NCBI GenBank assembly: GCA_903866255.1
Contig: CAIPMW010000071.1
Location: 1-43,765 of the forward strand
Length of the DNA stretch: 43,765 nt
Direction: 5' to 3'
Source of the DNA: an uncultured Chlorobiaceae bacterium
Lineage (GTDB): Bacteria > Bacteroidota > Chlorobiia > Chlorobiales > Chlorobiaceae
Below the pieces are notes generated by a model. It had not been told where the DNA came from. It searched no databases and saw nothing but the letters and a program-made list of their open reading frames with translations. Within the stretch, counting starts at the first letter, position 1. Each line of letters opens with the position of its first letter. The position numbers and the translations under genes were made by a program. This document shows positions 1 to 8,776 of this stretch, in pieces.

Positions 1-3000
1 GAGCTGGGCGAAGAGTTGCAGGCCATACTGCGCCGATTCGTCGGAGCCGCGTCCGAAAGCCTCGTCGATGACCACAAAGCGGAAGGATCGGGAGCGCACG
101 GCACCCCATTCCAAACCGAACTGATAGGCAAGGCTGGCGGCAAGGACGGTGTAGGCGAGCTTCTCCTTCTGCCCTCCCGATTTGCCGCCTGAATCGGCGT
201 AGTGTTCATGTTCGCTGTCATCTTCGCGCCACCGTTCGCTGGCGGCAAAGACAAACCAGTTGCGCACATCGGTCACTTTGGCTGTCCAGCGCCGGTCGAG
301 GTCGGCATAAGCTTCACGGCCCTGGAAGCGGTCGATGATGCGCCGCACCTGGAGGAATTTGGCTTCTGAATATTGTGCGTCGTCAGAGCCGGTCAGCGAG
401 CCTTCGGTGCAGGCACGCAGCTCCGACTGAAAGTCACGGATGTCGGCATCGAGGTTCATCTGTGCTTCGAGGGTGATGTATCGGCCAGCATTGAAGTCGA
501 TCTGCGTGAGCGATTCATTGAGGCGGGTAATGCGCTCCTTGATGGTCTCCCGCTCGCGGGCAAGTTGCGACTGAAAATTGGCAACCTCACGAATGGTGTT
601 CTCGTTGAGCAGATCCTTGAACCGCCCCTCAAAGCGCGGCAGATCGTCGGCCCGGAGTTGCTCAAACATTGACCGATACTCCTTTCCTGCGGCAATGTTG
701 ACATCCACCTCGCGGGTCTCCAGTTTCCACTCCTCCTTGTACTCGGTCATCGCCCTGATGATCTTTTCGCCCAATCGGGAGAGTTTCCTGTCTTCGCTGT
801 CTATCTTAACCTGCAACCAGTCACGCATCTCCCGCTCGCGATTGTCGCACGATTCAACCGTCAGCGACTGATCGCCAAAAGCCTCCTGGCGCATGAGCTG
901 GAGTGCGGGGAAACGGGTGGTAAATTCCGCCCCCGCTTCAGTTAGCAGCGCTGCCGTCTGCTGCTGCAACTCCGTGATGACGCTGATTTTCTGCTCGATT
1001 TTTGACCGTTTATCCTTCCTTTCGTCAAGCTGCCGCTCCGTCTCATGCAGCTCCTGCTCCAGCACAGCAAGCTGCTCGGTCAGGGTTTGCAGGATATTGG
1101 AGGTGGCTTCAAGGTCGCGCTTTTCCGTCTCCAGCCTGGCGATGGCAACGGCGAGAGGTTGCCAGTCGAGATCGCTGAAATCGGGATACTCGTCAAGCTT
1201 GGAGAGGATGGTCAGCCGATCCTTGAGTGTTTTCTGCTCCTGCTGTAGCGAGCTGATGCGGCCAGCAAGTTTGGTCAGTTCGCTTTGCTGCTCTTTGGCC
1301 TTCTCTTCAAGGACGGCGATTTTTGCGGCATTGCTCCATCCGAGGACGTACCGGCTGCGGTCGTCGAGGCGGTGGCGGTCATCCTTTTCGTGCCGTTCAC
1401 CGGGCGACTTGATCTGTCCGGCCTGGGTGATCGCTTTTTTCTCCCTCCGAAACTCCTCCTGTGTTGTGCAGCAGACCAGATCGAAACGATGGGCCACCTC
1501 CCGTTCGAGCCAGTCGAAATAGGGAGAATCGCCTTTGATGGCGAGCTTGCGGCTGAGTGAGGCCGGATGGTCGGGCAACTGCTCGCTGCGAGAGAGCTGG
1601 CGCACCCGAAAATAGACAAGACGCCCTTTCAGATTGGTTCGCTCAACCCATTCGGCCACCTTCGGGTAGTGATGGTCAGGCACCAGCAGCGAGAGACCGA
1701 AGTTGCGGAGCACCCGTTCAATGGCTCCTTCCCAGAGCTGCTCTCCCTCCTGAACCTGAAGCAACTCGCCGGCAAAGGGCATCTCAACCTCCGCGAGATT
1801 TAGCGCCTTGCAGAGCGAGCGGCGCATGGCAATCTGTTTTTCATCAATATTGCTCATGCGGGCTTTCAGGCTCTTGATCTCGGCGCTCAACTGCTCATGC
1901 TCCTGACGCCCCTGGGTAAAGCGGACACCCTCCTCATTGAGTTCGTTTTGCACCCGCACTTCAGCCTCAGCAGTTACCTCGTGCATGGCTGCATGTCCGG
2001 CACGCTGCTGATAAAACTCCTCGGCGTTTGTTGCAGGATGCTCCCCAAGCTGGCCTGCCAGTTTTCCATATCGGGTTGCTTTCTGGTTGCGCCGTTCAAG
2101 CTCTTGCTGATGCTGCCGAATCTCCAAGGCGATACTCTCAATCCGGTCGCCGCCGTTTTCAGCGATGGTTCGGCGCAGCTCGCGATCACGTCCCTGCATG
2201 GTGCGCCGCTCTCCGTCCAGACGCTCAATAACGATCTGGTGACGGCTCAGCTCCTCATGCAGCGAGGCATGGCGTTTGTCGAGCAGTTCAAGTTTGAGGG
2301 AGGCGAACCAGGGGCGAAGGCAGTCGCGAGAGCCCCGCAGCTCTTCCGATCGGAGCGCCATAGCGTGGTGATTGTCGCAATCTGCCACCAGTGGGCCCAG
2401 CATCTCTATCTGCCGCTTTGCCTTGAGAACCGCTTCGTGCGCCCGGTTGAGATCTTCGAAATGCTGAATAAGGGCGGCAATGCGCGGTTCAACCGTGAAG
2501 GGCTCAAGCATGTGGAGGCGAACGAAATCGGTCAGGTTGCCCACCGACTTGAGCGAGACGGTTTGATGAAACAGCTCCAGCGCCTGCTCGTTCTCAATCC
2601 CGAAGCGTCGCCGGAACCAGGCTCCATAGGGTGGAAAGCTCTCAAACAGCTCAACACCAGCACCGCGAAGACGTTTGCGCAGGGTCGAAATCTCGGTGCC
2701 GAACGATGAAAAATCGCCAGCGATGGAGAGGTCGCCCTCATAGGCGGCATAAATGCGGGCAGGCTGTGCGGCATCCTTCATCCAGAAAATTTGTGCCAGA
2801 GTCACCGTTTTGTCGTACCCTTCGTTATGAAAGACACCGAGGATGACCGAATAACTGTTGGATTCGCGAAGGGCAACCGGCTTGGCACCGCCTCCGAGGT
2901 TCTCCTGCCGCTCCGACTTGAAGTAGCCCAGCACGTAGGAGCGCAGGGTGCGTTCACGGTTGTCGGCACCTGCCGCCTTGTTGTAGGCAATGCGCTGGCT

Positions 3001-3207
3001 TGGCACCAGCAGGGTAGTCACGGCATCGACCAGTGTCGATTTTCCGGAGCCGATATCTCCCGTGAGGAGGGCGTTTTTCCCGCCCAGTTTGAGCGTCCAG
3101 ACCCTGCCGTCGAAGGTGCCCCAGTTGAATATTTCAAGCCGTTGCAGGCGAAAACCGGCCAGACGGTCATCGGCAACAAATCCCATTTCCAGTGATTCAC
3201 TCATCAT
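1..3207 (-). CDS. jetC: Wadjet SMC-like ATPase JetC (3' end outside window)
   Basis: An open frame runs from the ATG at 3207 (a second ATG follows at 3204) to the window edge without a stop, giving at least 1069 residues. Near the N-terminus is the family-typical FNWGTF followed by Walker A GDIGSGKS (about residues 50-57). A long middle rich in charged and Gln residues fits coiled-coil arms. Near the window edge are the ABC signature SGGQKEK (about 1010-1016) and Walker [16 protein letters not shown] (about 1044-1058). In characterised Wadjet systems JetC is the SMC subunit that, with kleisin JetA and KITE protein JetB, extrudes plasmid DNA for cleavage by JetD. The start overlaps the stop of the upstream jetA-jetB chimera. 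Intact jetA and jetB lie 30 kb away on the same strand. jetD, if present, should lie beyond position 1. GC content is clearly higher than in the island interior. Confidence 0.93.
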   Translation of the reverse strand, partial: MMSESLEMGFVADDRLAGFRLQRLEIFNWGTFDGRVWTLKLGGKNALLTGDIGSGKSTLVDAVTTLLVPSQRIAYNKAAGADNRERTLRSYVLGYFKSERQENLGGGAKPVALRESNSYSVILGVFHNEGYDKTVTLAQIFWMKDAAQPARIYAAYEGDLSIAGDFSSFGTEISTLRKRLRGAGVELFESFPPYGAWFRRRFGIENEQALELFHQTVSLKSVGNLTDFVRLHMLEPFTVEPRIAALIQHFEDLNRAHEAVLKAKRQIEMLGPLVADCDNHHAMALRSEELRGSRDCLRPWFASLKLELLDKRHASLHEELSRHQIVIERLDGERRTMQGRDRELRRTIAENGGDRIESIALEIRQHQQELERRNQKATRYGKLAGQLGEHPATNAEEFYQQRAGHAAMHEVTAEAEVRVQNELNEEGVRFTQGRQEHEQLSAEIKSLKARMSNIDEKQIAMRRSLCKALNLAEVEMPFAGELLQVQEGEQLWEGAIERVLRNFGLSLLVPDHHYPKVAEWVERTNLKGRLVYFRVRQLSRSEQLPDHPASLSRKLAIKGDSPYFDWLEREVAHRFDLVCCTTQEEFRREKKAITQAGQIKSPGERHEKDDRHRLDDRSRYVLGWSNAAKIAVLEEKAKEQQSELTKLAGRISSLQQEQKTLKDRLTILSKLDEYPDFSDLDWQPLAVAIARLETEKRDLEATSNILQTLTEQLAVLEQELHETERQLDERKDKRSKIEQKISVITELQQQTAALLTEAGAEFTTRFPALQLMRQEAFGDQSLTVESCDNREREMRDWLQVKIDSEDRKLSRLGEKIIRAMTEYKEEWKLETREVDVNIAAGKEYRSMFEQLRADDLPRFEGRFKDLLNENTIREVANFQSQLARERETIKERITRLNESLTQIDFNAGRYITLEAQMNLDADIRDFQSELRACTEGSLTGSDDAQYSEAKFLQVRRIIDRFQGREAYADLDRRWTAKVTDVRNWFVFAASERWREDDSEHEHYADSGGKSGGQKEKLAYTVLAASLAYQFGLEWGAVRSRSFRFVVIDEAFGRGSDESAQYGLQLFAQL

Positions 3208-3449
3208 CTTTCTCCATCGGTGGTATCGGTTGCTGCAAGGTATTTGTCAAGCTGGTTATCAAAATCGGCCAGCCATTGGGCAACGATAAATGCCTTGATC
3301 AGATCGGCCTGTGAGAGAATTCGCACATTGGGCACAATAAAGAGACTGCGCAGAAACCCGGCCACCAGCAGAGTATGCTGGGCGCACAGGACGCGCCAGG
3401 CAGGGTGGTTCTGACGGAGCAGGTTCAGGGTGGAGGAGTAGAGAGCCAA
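3204..3449 (-). pseudogene. jetA'-'jetB chimera left by an internal deletion
   Basis: This 81-codon frame starts at a TTG. Its first ~50 codons match the N-terminus of the intact JetA at 33901-35349 (STLNLLRQNHPAWR, VPNVRILSQADL). It then switches without a gap into the C-terminus of JetB (KAF..AQWLADFD..LD.YL). The whole middle of jetA and most of jetB are missing, and the join preserves the reading frame. The stop overlaps the jetC start (ATGATGA), as the normal jetB-jetC junction does, so the remnant may still couple translation into jetC. It cannot carry kleisin or KITE function. The direct evidence is the matching sequence in the intact genes; the regulatory role is inference. Confidence 0.85.
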
Positions 3450-3545
3450 AAGAGCAGCGTTGATATTTGGTGGAAAAAGTACCGCCTGAAGCGGGCTTCA
3501 TTTTGGGGTGAAGTTAAAGATTTTTCGGCGGTTTTCTTTCGGTTG
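3450..3545 (-). repeat. Duplicated leader region of jetA (left copy)
   Basis: The DNA upstream of the chimera matches the DNA upstream of intact jetA (about 35350-35445), including shared stretches such as GTGAAGTTAAAGATTTTT read on the plus strand. Similarity fades just beyond 3545, which marks the likely left boundary of the inserted island. If the jetA promoter lies here, it would now drive the chimera and jetC. I see no confident -10/-35 pair. Confidence 0.65.
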
Positions 3546-3876
3546 ACTTTATTTGTTATCCCGTCCTGGTCTGTAGGGAGTGAAAGCTGTTCTGGCTGAA
3601 GCTAAAAAAGTATTTTGTTGCAGCTTTGAGGTAATCATTGATTTCTCTATGAGCCGGTTGGATGATATATTTCTTTTCGGGAAGGAAGAAATATCAATAA
3701 ATTTCCTTCCTTTGAGGAGAGATATTGATAAAGAGGAGAGAGTGATTGACGAACCAAATGATTGCTGCCGGGTTATAGCGCGTAGTCATCTGTTTTGATG
3801 GACTGAAATTGTTTATTATACTCCAAAAAGTGGTTTTATTACAAAGCAAACCCTGTTCCAGAGGTCACTGGTAACG
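3546..3876. other. Intergenic, no convincing gene
   Basis: About 330 bases between the end of the jetA-leader similarity and the DUF4160 gene. A 72-codon plus-strand frame (3580-3798) exists but has no recognisable domain, no clear ribosome binding site and unusual composition, so I do not call it. Base composition changes here from GC-rich to AT-rich. Confidence 0.5.
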
Positions 3877-4134
3877 TTGTTCAAACAGCCGCGACTTTTT
3901 TGGTCGGGGGTTGTGTTTGTAGTTCTTGCTCACAGTCCGCCTCATTTTCATGCACAATATGGCGACAACAAAGTCACCGTTGAAATTCTGTCAGGAATAG
4001 TTGATGGTCGTTTTCCGAAGCGAGCCCTTCACTCCTTGATGGAATGGTATGAAATCTATAAGGACAATCTTCTTGATGACTGGAATCTGGCAGAAAGGCA
4101 TGAACCTTTAAACAAAATCCCGCCATTGGAGTAA
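3877..4134 (+). CDS. DUF4160 domain protein
   Basis: The core HSPPHFHAQYGD, followed by a segment with GRFPKRAL and ending in PLNKIPPLE, is typical of DUF4160 proteins, small (~80-90 residue) proteins found beside DUF2442 genes in toxin-antitoxin-like pairs. The N-terminus aligns in length with the family but its residues are degenerate (PRLFWSGVVFVV where the family has roughly SRFFG and aromatic residues). The only nearby start is TTG at 3877, so the start is uncertain and the gene may be decaying. It is followed after 5 nt by a DUF2442 gene, whose ribosome binding site GGAG lies within this gene's last codons. Biochemical function is unknown. Confidence 0.75.
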   Translation: MFKQPRLFWSGVVFVVLAHSPPHFHAQYGDNKVTVEILSGIVDGRFPKRALHSLMEWYEIYKDNLLDDWNLAERHEPLNKIPPLE

Positions 4135-4139
4135 AGATT

Positions 4140-4400
4140 ATGTTAGAAGTCATCAAGGCTGAATACATCGAAGGGTATCGGATACAGATTAGCTTTAACA
4201 ACGGTGCAAGCGGGGCGGTCGACCTGAAGGAGGCACTTTGGGGCACTATGTTTGAAAAACTGAAAGATTACAACACATTCAGGAAATTCGAAGTATCGGA
4301 CATCGTCCATACCATCAGGTGGGAAAATGATTCCGATCTGGCTCCTGAGTACCTTTATGAGAAAATGGTTGAGCAAGGCGCTGTAAACGGTCACGGCTGA
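4140..4400 (+). CDS. DUF2442 domain protein
   Basis: An 86-residue protein with the DUF2442 pattern: YRIQISFNNGASGAVDL, then LKDYNTFRKF, and near the end IRWENDSDLAPEYLYEK. Family members usually stop soon after this last motif. Here about ten extra residues (VEQGAVNGHG) run into the remnant of an oppositely oriented toxin gene, so the 3' end seems to have been created by a DNA join. The ATG at 4140 has a GGAG about 8 nt upstream. It forms a two-gene unit with the DUF4160 gene. The pair is toxin-antitoxin-like by genomic association in other bacteria; mechanism is not established from this sequence. Confidence 0.8.
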   Translation: MLEVIKAEYIEGYRIQISFNNGASGAVDLKEALWGTMFEKLKDYNTFRKFEVSDIVHTIRWENDSDLAPEYLYEKMVEQGAVNGHG

Positions 4401-4569
4401 ATTTATAGACAAAAACAGCAGCCGGATCACCTTTTTTTGGCTCACTCACAGTTGGATCTTTGATAATTTCAGCAATGGCATCATCAACATCAGCCTTCTC
4501 GTTGAGGTGCAGCCGCTTGTATGCTCGCCTGAAAAGAGTGCATTGATGAACCTGAATGTCGTTTTTCAT
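4315..4569 (-). pseudogene. RelE/ParE-like toxin, 3' truncated
   Basis: The frame starts at the ATG at 4569 (MKNDIQVHQCTLFRRAYKRL) and carries DPTVSEPKKGDPAAVFVYKF, a motif of RelE/ParE-superfamily toxins partnered with ParD-like antitoxins. Immediately after VYKF (about position 4400) the sequence stops resembling the family and continues as the antisense of the DUF2442 gene to a stop at 4315. The C-terminal third, which carries catalytic positions in RelE-fold toxins, is therefore missing. The start overlaps the antitoxin stop (ATGA), the usual arrangement of such pairs. It is probably inactive. Confidence 0.75.
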
Positions 4570-4796
4570 CAAGAACGATTTCCTTCCGGGACGAATGGTG
4601 TTGAGAGCGACTTTTCCTCTGCCCGTGCAACCAGGGTATCCCGAACAAAATCGATTGGCAAATCTGGATTGTCGAGAGCCGTCCGTCCGATCATCGCCCA
4701 AAACTCAATCTGCCCGGCAATGGTGCGATGCTCAGCCTTGGCCTGTGCTCTTGCCTGACCATACAAGGTATCATCTATTCGTACTGGCATTCCCAT
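4569..4796 (-). CDS. ParD-like antitoxin
   Basis: A 75-residue protein beginning MGMPVRIDDTLYGQARAQAK, with AEHRTIAGQIEFWAMIGRTA. This is the pattern of the ParD-like antitoxin family (ribbon-helix-helix fold) found upstream of RelE/ParE-like toxins. The start may be the ATG at 4796 or at 4790. It overlaps its toxin partner by 4 nt. Because the toxin is truncated, this antitoxin appears orphaned; it could still repress its own promoter or neutralise related toxins, which is inference. Confidence 0.75.
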   Translation of the reverse strand: MGMPVRIDDTLYGQARAQAKAEHRTIAGQIEFWAMIGRTALDNPDLPIDFVRDTLVARAEEKSLSTPFVPEGNRS

Positions 4797-5137
4797 AATT
4801 TATAACATTGCTACAAGTGTAGTGAAAAGTGACGCATCAAACAAATACACCACAAAATTTGATCTCTTCCTTCGAATGATTTCCGATACTCATAAAGTCT
4901 CTATATCATAAAAAAGAAATAAGTTAATGATTTTTTTAAATGGCTGACAATATTTTTTTTGTAATAAAGAGTTATTATTCTGTTGTATATTACCCGTATA
5001 TCTGATGGGTCGATATGCAAAGGAAGATTTCTGAGAGGGAGTACCGCTGGTTCAGGAGGTTGTGTGCTAAACATCAAACTCAGGATAAACTGTATTGAGC
5101 GACTGCGTGGATAGCCATCATAAAATAAACTTATAGA
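4797..5137. other. AT-rich intergenic region
   Basis: About 340 bases between divergently read toxin-antitoxin genes. It is very AT-rich and should contain the promoters of the ParD-like antitoxin (leftward) and the toxin-like gene (rightward). A 27-codon frame at 5015-5098 has no recognisable content. No RNA gene or repeat is evident. Confidence 0.4.
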
Positions 5138-5710
5138 TTGATTGTGATAAAGCTTGTTCGTATATTTCCGCACGAAGGTTCAGGTTTGTTTGCCGTTCAT
5201 TTTCCAGAAAAGCCGTGTGACGAATTTCGAGCGTTGTTTGATTTTTGGAGTGATCCCGAGTTGCTTGAGAAATTTTTTGAGGCTAATACAAGTGATTTAC
5301 AACAATCGCGATATCGCTATCCTTCGATTGAAGATGCTGTATTATGGACAATAGAGGAGGCTCAATTCCTCCTGAAAGTTTTGTATAAAAGAGCTCAACA
5401 AGGACAGAGAGATCCATCCGGTGCTTTACAAACCCTGTTCAGGCCGCTTGGGCCATCAGATGCCCGCTCTCTTTCCTGGCAACGTAGTAAGGTGTATGGT
5501 CGTCACCACAAAGGTTGGCTCAGGGTGTATGCTGTTCGTTTGAATGCAAATACCTTTATTGTGACCGGAGGTGCCATTAAGTTGACTCAAAGGATGGAGG
5601 AACGAAGTCATACCGAGTGTGAGCTTGTCAAACTTGAAAAGGTTAAAGAGTTTTTAAGAAGAAACGGTATTCATGAAGGCGATTTTGAGGTGTTAAAGAT
5701 CAATCAATAA
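5138..5710 (+). CDS. Putative toxin partner of an XRE antitoxin
   Basis: About 190 residues, starting at TTG 5138 or GTG 5144; no ATG fits. The N-terminal part (GSGLFAVHFPEKPCDEF followed by FDFWSDPELLEKFF) and the C-terminal part (FIVTGGAIKLTQRM) resemble a family of ~190-residue proteins seen directly upstream of HTH antitoxin-like genes, especially in Bacteroidetes and Chlorobi. I recognise it from this pattern and from context, not from a known active site. The 8-nt spacing to the XRE gene implies co-transcription. It could equally be a non-toxic partner. Confidence 0.6.
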   Translation: MIVIKLVRIFPHEGSGLFAVHFPEKPCDEFRALFDFWSDPELLEKFFEANTSDLQQSRYRYPSIEDAVLWTIEEAQFLLKVLYKRAQQGQRDPSGALQTLFRPLGPSDARSLSWQRSKVYGRHHKGWLRVYAVRLNANTFIVTGGAIKLTQRMEERSHTECELVKLEKVKEFLRRNGIHEGDFEVLKINQ

Positions 5711-5718
5711 AAACAGAA

Positions 5719-6126
5719 ATGAAAATGGCCGTTGATACTCTGGAAGAGAAACTTGCAGCCATAACTGCAAAAGAGTGCTCGGGATGGTTAGATGATGCGA
5801 AATACAGAATAGAGAATGAGAGATGGTTGAAACATTCACAGTTCATCGCGTTGCGAATTCTGCGGACGTTACGAGCAAAAAATATTTCACAGAAAGAGCT
5901 TGCTGAAAAAATTGGTGTGTCACCCCAGCACGTTAATAAAATTGTCAAAGGGAGGGAAAACCTGACCCTCGAAACAATTTCAAAACTTGAAGCTGCCCTT
6001 GAAATTGCGCTCTTGATGGCTCCTTCACTGGCGATCGATACAGAAACAGAAATTGGGCAACCTTATATGCCGAATCACAAAACCATGTTGGCAACAGCAA
6101 AAAAACAGCACTCAACACCGACATAA
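5719..6126 (+). CDS. XRE-family helix-turn-helix antitoxin-like protein
   Basis: A 135-residue protein with a clear HTH around residues 55-80: NISQKELAEKIGVSPQHVNK followed by IVKGRENLTLETISKLE. The N-terminal ~45 residues (AITAKECSGWLDDAKYRIEN) are typical of longer antitoxin-type XRE proteins. ATG at 5719 or 5725 are both possible. It lies 8 nt downstream of the putative toxin gene and would be expected to bind the shared promoter and repress it. The C-terminal tail after the HTH is polar and probably flexible. Confidence 0.75.
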   Translation: MKMAVDTLEEKLAAITAKECSGWLDDAKYRIENERWLKHSQFIALRILRTLRAKNISQKELAEKIGVSPQHVNKIVKGRENLTLETISKLEAALEIALLMAPSLAIDTETEIGQPYMPNHKTMLATAKKQHSTPT

Positions 6127-6232
6127 TGGCAGAAAATATCTCCTGTGCAAGCTAACGTGTTGCCAGCAGCACAACTGACAAAAATAAAAAGCTTTATTTT
6201 GAGTAACCACGAAGAATTAATGGCAACGTGGA

Positions 6233-6493
6233 ATGAACTCACTACTTGAAACACCATGGGTACAGGTTGTGGAGGTGATGCCACTTTCAGGACAAAGATT
6301 GAAAGTCCGGCTCACCAATAACAAGGAGCTGACCCTGAATCTCGAACCATTGATACAGAGTCGCGATGCCTACTGGCACCTGCGTCAGGAGAGGTATTTT
6401 CTGCAGGTTAGTATTGATCCAATTGGCGGTATCTGCTGGCTCAGGCCAGAAGGTAAAGACCTTGCTCCTGACGGGCTGGAACGTTACCTATAG
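6233..6493 (+). CDS. DUF2442 domain protein (second copy)
   Basis: An 86-residue protein ending DPIGGICWLRPEGKDLAPDG, the classic C-terminal signature of DUF2442; QRLKVRLTNNKELTLNLEPL is the matching N-terminal strand region. It differs from the DUF2442 gene at 4140 and belongs to another subgroup. No DUF4160 partner is adjacent; the region 6127-6232 between it and the XRE gene holds nothing recognisable. It converges with the DUF4143 ATPase, whose stop is 14 nt away. Function unknown, toxin-antitoxin-like by association. Confidence 0.75.
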   Translation: MNSLLETPWVQVVEVMPLSGQRLKVRLTNNKELTLNLEPLIQSRDAYWHLRQERYFLQVSIDPIGGICWLRPEGKDLAPDGLERYL

Positions 6494-6506
6494 CAATACG
6501 AGCGGC

Positions 6507-7793
6507 TTACTTTAGCAACAGCCACCGGTAGAGCGGCATGACCGTAACGGCTATTCCATGATGCTCAAACTCTTCCGATCCGCTGAGTGTGATAATCAGG
6601 CCACGGCGCAAACCGAACTTGTTGCAGCACTCCGTCAGACCGCGAAGCTCCCGGTGACGCGTTTTTGCATCGCTGAGGGTTGCTGAAACCTGAATAGCCT
6701 CCGTCACATCAAAACCTGTTTTGACAATAAAATCACACTCCGATTTATCCTTGAAAAAGTAGATCTCCCTTTCCCGCCGCTTGAGTTCCAGAAAAACTAC
6801 CTGTTCCAGAGCTTTGCCGGTATCGTCCGAAAATTTGAAATCAAGGGCATTCAGCAGCCCGGTGTCTATCACATAGACCTTTCTTTCGCCAAGTTCCCGA
6901 TCAACAAGCGAGCTGGAATATTTTCTCAGTATTTGTGCCAGAGAGATGTTTACAGCAGCTTCGAGGTAATCGTACAACTGGTTCTTGCCGATCTTGAACC
7001 CGGACGACTTCAATTCGTTGTAGATATTGTTGACCGAAATCTGCTTTGTGGCCGATGAGATGATACGCTTCAGAAAGAATTTTAGCGCAGGGAGGTTTTT
7101 GATTTCGTACCGCTCAACCAGGTCACGGTAAATCATGACATTGAAATACTCCTGCAACACCCGGTTACGCAACGCATCATCATAGCCGATCACCTCCGGA
7201 AAACCACCATGCTTGAGGTAGTCTTCCAGATGATGATTGATGAGAGCGATGGAGCGTGTGCTGTTCAGGTCTGGCGTAACACCCTTGAAGGTCAGGTACT
7301 CACTGAAAGAGAGGGGAAACACCTCATAACTGATGGTTCTGCCTCGCAGGCTGGTGGCGATGTCGCTGCTCAGGAATCTGGCGTTTGAACCGGTAAGAAA
7401 GATGTTTTTCGTGCCACAGTCATAGATACGCCGCACAAATTTGTCCCAACCCGAAATATTCTGGATTTCATCGAAGAAAAAATAACAACCATCAAGGAGC
7501 ATCTCAGGGTAGAGCTCCTGGTAAGCCTGCAAAAGAAGATCCAGCTCCTCTGTTTTCAATTCAAGCCGCTCATCTTCAAAGTTGACATAGAGGATTGAGG
7601 TTATCGGCACTCCCTTTTGCAAGAGGTCACTGATGATGTTGAAAAGCAAAGAGGTCTTGCCGCTACGCCGCACTCCCACAAGGGTAATGATCTTGCCAGT
7701 ATCCAGAGGCACCTGCAACGAGCGCCTTTTCAGGGCTGGCAGCGCAGTGACATGGAAGTCTCTGATGATCTGCTTTATCGTTTCTTTCTTCAT
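6507..7793 (-). CDS. AAA ATPase with DUF4143 C-terminal domain
   Basis: A 428-residue protein with Walker A GVRRSGKT (residues 40-47), Walker B CYFFFDEIQ (Asp108, Glu109) and sensor-like FLTGSNARFLS. The C-terminal half has ELKRREREIYFFKDKSECDF, a PD-(D/E)xK-like segment found in DUF4143 proteins. These AAA_14/DUF4143 proteins are abundant in bacteria with many toxin-antitoxin loci; their function is poorly defined, and a nuclease-like role is suggested by the fold only. It is intact. Two degraded copies of its 3' portion lie at 8777-9064 and 10048-10244 on the same strand, so this locus has been copied or rearranged repeatedly. Confidence 0.88.
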   Translation of the reverse strand: MKKETIKQIIRDFHVTALPALKRRSLQVPLDTGKIITLVGVRRSGKTSLLFNIISDLLQKGVPITSILYVNFEDERLELKTEELDLLLQAYQELYPEMLLDGCYFFFDEIQNISGWDKFVRRIYDCGTKNIFLTGSNARFLSSDIATSLRGRTISYEVFPLSFSEYLTFKGVTPDLNSTRSIALINHHLEDYLKHGGFPEVIGYDDALRNRVLQEYFNVMIYRDLVERYEIKNLPALKFFLKRIISSATKQISVNNIYNELKSSGFKIGKNQLYDYLEAAVNISLAQILRKYSSSLVDRELGERKVYVIDTGLLNALDFKFSDDTGKALEQVVFLELKRREREIYFFKDKSECDFIVKTGFDVTEAIQVSATLSDAKTRHRELRGLTECCNKFGLRRGLIITLSGSEEFEHHGIAVTVMPLYRWLLLK

Positions 7794-7965
7794 GATAAAG
7801 ACAATATAGGGGATTCTTTCTTTATTCTAAGGAAGAAGTTGCGAAAAAGAGGGAGTGCATCGGGCATACAATAATTCTTGATTGGCGAGAGCCAGTAAAA
7901 CAACAGGAGCAGTGTCCCTCTCAACAAAACCACCATGAAAAGGCGCGTCCCGCATAAGCGCCATG

Positions 7966-8139
7966 TCAGGCTTTGGGTGTAACTTGGAGTTTTCGTGGTG
8001 GTAGAGAGACAAGCTTTTTATCAGGTTGGTTCTGACGTTTAAAAATATCATCAAAGATAGCCTCGGGGTCATGGTTAAATTTCTCCGCGAATTCTTCTTG
8101 AAGCTCACGAGTTTCTTTTACTATCGGGTCTTGCCACAT
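7966..8139 (-). CDS. Small VapC-associated protein, 57 residues
   Basis: This short frame (ATG at 8139) encodes MWQDPIVKETRELQEEFAEK followed by FNHDPEAIFDDIFKR and ends with VSLPPRK. It aligns with the 50-residue protein at 9325-9477 (shared pattern MW-D-IV-E-R, A-KF--D--AI--D), and both sit directly behind the 3' end of a vapC-like gene. A ribosome binding site GGAGG precedes the start by about 8 nt. Proteins of this type follow PIN-domain genes in other genomes and may be antitoxins, but that is inference from position. Between 7794 and 7965 nothing recognisable is seen. Confidence 0.65.
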   Translation of the reverse strand: MWQDPIVKETRELQEEFAEKFNHDPEAIFDDIFKRQNQPDKKLVSLPPRKLQVTPKA

Positions 8140-8143
8140 AAAA

Positions 8144-8200
8144 TTAGCCCTCCATAAGTTTTTGTGGCGTAAAAATTATTTGTGGTTCATAGCCGAATTC
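8144..8200 (-). pseudogene. vapC-like 3' tail
   Basis: Only the last 18 codons remain, reading EFGYEPQIIFTPQKLMEG and then a stop. This is typical of the C-terminus of PIN-domain VapC toxins (GYEP-II-TP-ELM). An in-frame stop lies just upstream and the rest of the PIN domain, including the catalytic acidic residues, is gone. The 57-residue partner begins 4 nt after the stop. It joins directly to an antitoxin remnant upstream, marking a deletion endpoint. Confidence 0.6.
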
Positions 8201-8417
8201 TCAACACTGAGATTCGATTTTGGGTGCATGAACGTGTACCAAAAAATGCAGCGTGACTTTCGAAAGCCCGTCGCAAAGCGGGATTGGGCTCTGGCGGATT
8301 AAGCAAAGCCTCGGCAAAGGCAAGCTGGCCTTCGAGTGATAACTGGATAACGGAATTTCCCTCAATTGCGTTTTCGGCTCGTTTTTTTACATCTTTTCGC
8401 TTGAGATCTCTGCTCAT
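8187..8417 (-). pseudogene. DUF1778 antitoxin remnant lacking its DNA-binding part
   Basis: The segment VIQLSLEGQLAFAEALLNPP followed by NPALRRAFESHAAFFG matches the C-terminal neutralising tail of DUF1778 (TacA-type) antitoxins. The N-terminus here (MSRDLKRKDVKKRAENAIEG) is too short to contain the ribbon-helix-helix domain that usually precedes this tail. The frame then runs into the vapC tail in another frame. No GNAT acetyltransferase toxin follows, so it is an orphan relic. Confidence 0.55.
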
Positions 8418-8451
8418 GAGAAGCTTGTTGTTAATGTTGTGCGGTAGATTG

Positions 8452-8658
8452 CTATAATGTATGCGCTTGCTCAAAAATGCTCTTTTCCTGAAAAAGCTTT
8501 TTGAGCCTTGGCAACTCTCGTGGTGGGGCATCAAGCGCAGCAACAAATGCTCTCCATTGTTTGCCGTCAAGGGTAAAAGAACGGTGATCGGCCAGAGTCT
8601 TTTCGGCACGAGCAAGAGCGATCTCAAGTTTTTCGGTTTTGGCGGTTTGTGCAGTCAT
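8452..8658 (-). pseudogene. DUF1778 antitoxin with internal deletion
   Basis: A 68-codon frame beginning MTAQTAKTEKLE and continuing ALARAEKTLADHRSFTLDGK, QWRAFVAALDAPPRELPRL. This matches TacA-type antitoxins, which normally have about 25 more residues between these two parts, forming the ribbon-helix-helix. That section is missing without loss of frame. The toxin-binding tail remains. It might still neutralise a GNAT toxin elsewhere but should not bind DNA. No cognate toxin gene is adjacent. Confidence 0.6.
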
Positions 8659-8776
8659 GAAAAATTCTGTTTTGTTCCTGTCAGCATGAGAATATAAAAA
8701 ATGCCAGACTTTGTCATGACGAATAGAGTGATTATCAAATGTGTTATAGATGGTGCCGATGTATAAATGAGCAGCT

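Noticed and set aside
373-2709. Several long plus-strand frames opposite jetC
   Set aside because: They are antisense to a continuous GC-rich coding frame with clear SMC motifs and have low-complexity, Ser/Arg-rich translations.
3580-3798. 72-codon plus-strand frame
   Set aside because: No domain, no ribosome binding site and located at a recombination border.
7827-8108. 93-codon minus-strand frame
   Set aside because: Its start overlaps the better-supported 57-residue gene in another frame and no domain is recognised.
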